Below the pieces are notes generated by a model. The model saw only the letters and a program-made list of their open reading frames with translations, had not been told where the DNA came from and made no database searches. 6,855 nt of DNA, from NCBI GenBank assembly GCA_964560325.1, contig CAZLLV010000486.1:1-6855 (forward strand). The letters run 5' to 3'. Positions 4,704-6,855 of this stretch are shown one piece after another. Origin of the DNA: CAZLLV01 sp964560325. Its GTDB lineage: Bacteria; Acidobacteriota; Thermoanaerobaculia; Multivoradales; DATKCC01. A program made the translations under genes and the position numbers. The first letter of the stretch is position 1. Each line of letters opens with the position of its first letter.

Positions 4704-6855
4704 TCAGAAGGCCCGTCCGCGCGCCCGGAAGGCGCCTTCCAGCGCCTCAAGGACCTCCGGATGCTCGGGCAGCCGCGCGAGGAGATCCGCCTGCGGCAGG
4801 CAGGTGGCGGCGAAGCGGCGGCGGCGCTCGGTCTCCGCCCGCCAGGCCCGCTCCGGGACCGGCGGCTCGGGCATCCGGCAGAGGACGCCCTGGCCGAGGA
4901 GGATCGTGTCGATCCCTTCGGGCCCCCAGAGCGGGTCGGGGTAGTCGAACCCGGCGCCGCCGTCCTGGTAGGCGAGCGGGCCGCCCGCCCGGAAGCGCTC
5001 CAGCAGCTCGCCGTGGGTGGAGACGTCGACCTCGTCGCGGCAGGCGCGCCAGAAGGGAGTGTCGAGCCGCCGGTTGAAGCGGAAGTGGAGCGCCAGGAAG
5101 AAGCGCACGTAGTCCCAGAAGTCGCCCACCTCCCGGTTCAGGCGCCGGTGGAGCGCGTCCCGGTCCTCCCCGGCGTTCCCCGCGGGCAGGTGACGCACGA
5201 GGAGGCCGATCTGCCGGATCAAGAGGTGGAGCGCGGTCGACTCGAGCGGCTCGACGAAGCCGTAGGCGTTGCCCAGCGCGACCACGTTGCCGCGCCAGAA
5301 GTGCCGCCGCCGCCCGGGCCGGAAGCGTAGCTCCCGGAGCCCCTCGGCCGCCCGGAGGCCGGGGTGGACCGCCGCCAGCTCCCGCGCCGCCCGCTCCGCG
5401 TCGGTGAACGCCGAGGAGTAGACCGACCCGACGTGGTCCGACTCCGGCTGCGGGATCGACCAGCTCCAGCCCGCTTCGAGGGTGCGGGCGCGGGTGAACG
5501 GCGGCATCGGCGCCCCGGGCGGGCGCGGCACCGAGCCGACGACGGCGCGGTCGGTGAACAGGCTCGCGCCGTAGTCGACGAACGGCGAGCGGAGTGCGTC
5601 GCCCATGAGGAGCGAGCGGAATCCGGAGCAGTCGACGTAGAGATCGAAGATGAACCGGCGCCCGCCGTCGCCGACCAGCGAGACCACCTCCGGACGATCG
5701 CCCGCCGCCGTCCGCTCGACGCCGGCGACGCGCGCCTCGACGATCTCGACCCCGCGCACCCGCGCCAGGCGCTCGAGGAAGGCCGCGAGGCGCCGGTTGT
5801 CGAGGTGGTAGGCGGTCTCGGTGCCGAAGTCGGCCGTCCAGCGCTCGGCGGAACCCTCCTCCGCTCTTACCGGCACCGCTCCGGCTTCCATCAGGATGGC
5901 GCGGAGCGAGCAGGCGTCGAGATCGCCGTCCCACGTCACCGCCTCGAGGGTGCCGAGCGGCCCGAACGGGTACGGGAAGCCGCTCCGCCCGTTCCGTTCG
6001 GTCCCCCAGTCGAACCGGATGCCGAGCTTGAAGGTCGGGCGCACGTCGCGGAAGAGCTCCTCGGCGCCGATCCCGAGGTCGGCGTGCAGGAACTGCGGCA
6101 CGAGCGGGGTCGTCGCCTCGCCCACCCCGATCGGCGGCGTGTCGGGGTCGCGGATCAGCGTCACCCGCGCCTCCGGCCGGCGCGCGCGGATCGCGAGGGC
6201 GGCGAGGCAGCCGGCGGTACCGCCGCCGAGGATGCCGACGTGGAGCGGCTCGGGCGTGGGCTCGGTGCGGAGCGGGGCGCCTTCCGCAAGCTCCGCCCCC
6301 GGCGCGCAGATCGGGCAATCGGGCCGGCGCGGCACCGGCAGGGCCCGCTCGGCGCCCGTCGCGGAGAGGAGCGCGAGGCCGTTCTTCGTGAGGTCGGGGG
6401 CCGCCACCTCCCGCGCCACCCGCGCCGCCAACCGGCGCAGGAACGGCCGGTCGGGCGCGCGGCCGAGGAGGTCGTGGAGTCCGATCGTGCGGAGCGCCGA
6501 GCCGGCCGCGAGCGCCTCTCCCGCGCTCAGCCCGGCCGGGGCGAGCGCGGCGAGCAGCGAGCAGCCGAGGCAGGCGGTCCGGCGGTCGTTCCGCACGATC
6601 GGACCGATCCGTACGCCGTCCGGGTCGAAGGTGACGAAGAGCGGCGAGAGGCCGCGGCGCAGGCAGGCGCCCTGGAGCGCCAGGAGCCGGCCGTAGGAGG
6701 CACCCTCGAGCGCCACGACCCATCGGTCGGAGTCCGGGGAAAGGGGGTCCTGGCCCGGGGCGAGACCGCCGCCGAAGTCCTCCTCCGGCCGCACGCGCCG
6801 GACCGTGAGCTGCGCGCCGCTCGAGCGCCGGAGCTCCTCCGCCAGCGCCTCGCCG
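4704..6855 (-). CDS. TOMM E1/ThiF-like domain fused to flavin-dependent (tryptophan-type) halogenase (5' partial)
   Basis: The frame is open to the right edge, with 716 residues visible. The first possible start, GTG at 6792-6794, falls inside what looks like the fold, so the true start is probably off the window. Residue numbers below count that GTG as 1. Residues up to about 165 resemble the C-terminal half of ocin-ThiF/TOMM cyclodehydratase partner proteins: a RWVVALEG strand, then IGPIVRNDRRTACLGC (C75, C78) and VPRRPDCPIC (C160, C163), two CxxC pairs as in their structural zinc site. From 185 the halogenase begins: GGGTAG (190-195, FAD), VGEATTP (224-230), Lys256 in FKLGIRF at the place of the catalytic Lys79 of PrnA, VDCSGFRSLL (387-396), WSWSIP (443-448, the WxWxIP motif), EPLEST (515-520, catalytic Glu/Ser) and RRLDTPFWRAC (575-585). 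The halogenase part, about 510 residues, is full length. It should use reduced flavin, O2 and halide to halogenate an aromatic residue; a peptide substrate is inferred from the fused domain. Confidence 0.85.
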   Translation of the reverse strand, partial: GEALAEELRRSSGAQLTVRRVRPEEDFGGGLAPGQDPLSPDSDRWVVALEGASYGRLLALQGACLRRGLSPLFVTFDPDGVRIGPIVRNDRRTACLGCSLLAALAPAGLSAGEALAAGSALRTIGLHDLLGRAPDRPFLRRLAARVAREVAAPDLTKNGLALLSATGAERALPVPRRPDCPICAPGAELAEGAPLRTEPTPEPLHVGILGGGTAGCLAALAIRARRPEARVTLIRDPDTPPIGVGEATTPLVPQFLHADLGIGAEELFRDVRPTFKLGIRFDWGTERNGRSGFPYPFGPLGTLEAVTWDGDLDACSLRAILMEAGAVPVRAEEGSAERWTADFGTETAYHLDNRRLAAFLERLARVRGVEIVEARVAGVERTAAGDRPEVVSLVGDGGRRFIFDLYVDCSGFRSLLMGDALRSPFVDYGASLFTDRAVVGSVPRPPGAPMPPFTRARTLEAGWSWSIPQPESDHVGSVYSSAFTDAERAARELAAVHPGLRAAEGLRELRFRPGRRRHFWRGNVVALGNAYGFVEPLESTALHLLIRQIGLLVRHLPAGNAGEDRDALHRRLNREVGDFWDYVRFFLALHFRFNRRLDTPFWRACRDEVDVSTHGELLERFRAGGPLAYQDGGAGFDYPDPLWGPEGIDTILLGQGVLCRMPEPPVPERAWRAETERRRRFAATCLPQADLLARLPEHPEVLEALEGAFRARGRAF

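Noticed and set aside
2649..5330. 893-codon plus-strand open frame crossing three minus-strand genes
   Set aside because: Its translation is Arg/Gly/Val/Glu-rich without recognisable motifs. It spans both signal-peptide genes and the intergenic gap, which is typical of antisense frames in GC-rich DNA.

Overview
The window is very GC-rich bacterial DNA with dense coding, strong third-position G/C bias and long antisense shadow frames. It holds six genes in two convergent blocks. The composition, a non-actinobacterial style of gas vesicle operon, and exported proteins of DUF4785/choice-of-anchor type suggest a GC-rich Gram-negative lineage such as Acidobacteriota, Myxococcota or Gemmatimonadota. 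Taxonomy cannot be fixed from this sequence alone. I see no tRNA, rRNA, CRISPR array or insertion sequence.

Left block (1-2533, plus strand) is the 3' part of a gas vesicle operon. It has an ArsA/Get3-family ATPase whose first residues are off the left edge, a GvpF/GvpL-family protein, and a single protein joining a GvpA/J/S-type domain to GvpK through a Pro/Gly-rich linker. Each junction is a 4-base ATGA overlap, so the three are very likely co-transcribed and translationally coupled. The main shell gene gvpA and the usual AAA+ ATPase gvpN are not in the window and may lie to the left. The Get3-like ATPase, a family that handles very hydrophobic client proteins, is the unexpected member.

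Right block (2535-6855, minus strand, transcribed right to left) begins off the right edge. Its first gene is a large protein in which the C-terminal part of an E1/ThiF-like domain of the TOMM (thiazole/oxazole-modified microcin) cyclodehydratase type, with two CxxC pairs, is fused to a complete flavin-dependent tryptophan-halogenase-like domain. An 84-base gap with a short palindrome and a good Shine-Dalgarno site follows. Then come a secreted, cysteine-rich alpha/beta hydrolase and, 9 bases later, a secreted DUF4785-like protein whose Shine-Dalgarno overlaps the hydrolase stop codon.

The two blocks end tail to tail with one base between stop codons. The gas vesicle genes should act together in vesicle assembly. 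The two exported proteins probably work as a pair outside the cytoplasm. The halogenase fusion looks like a possible leader-guided peptide halogenase, but no precursor peptide is visible here. Nothing in the sequence links the two blocks functionally.
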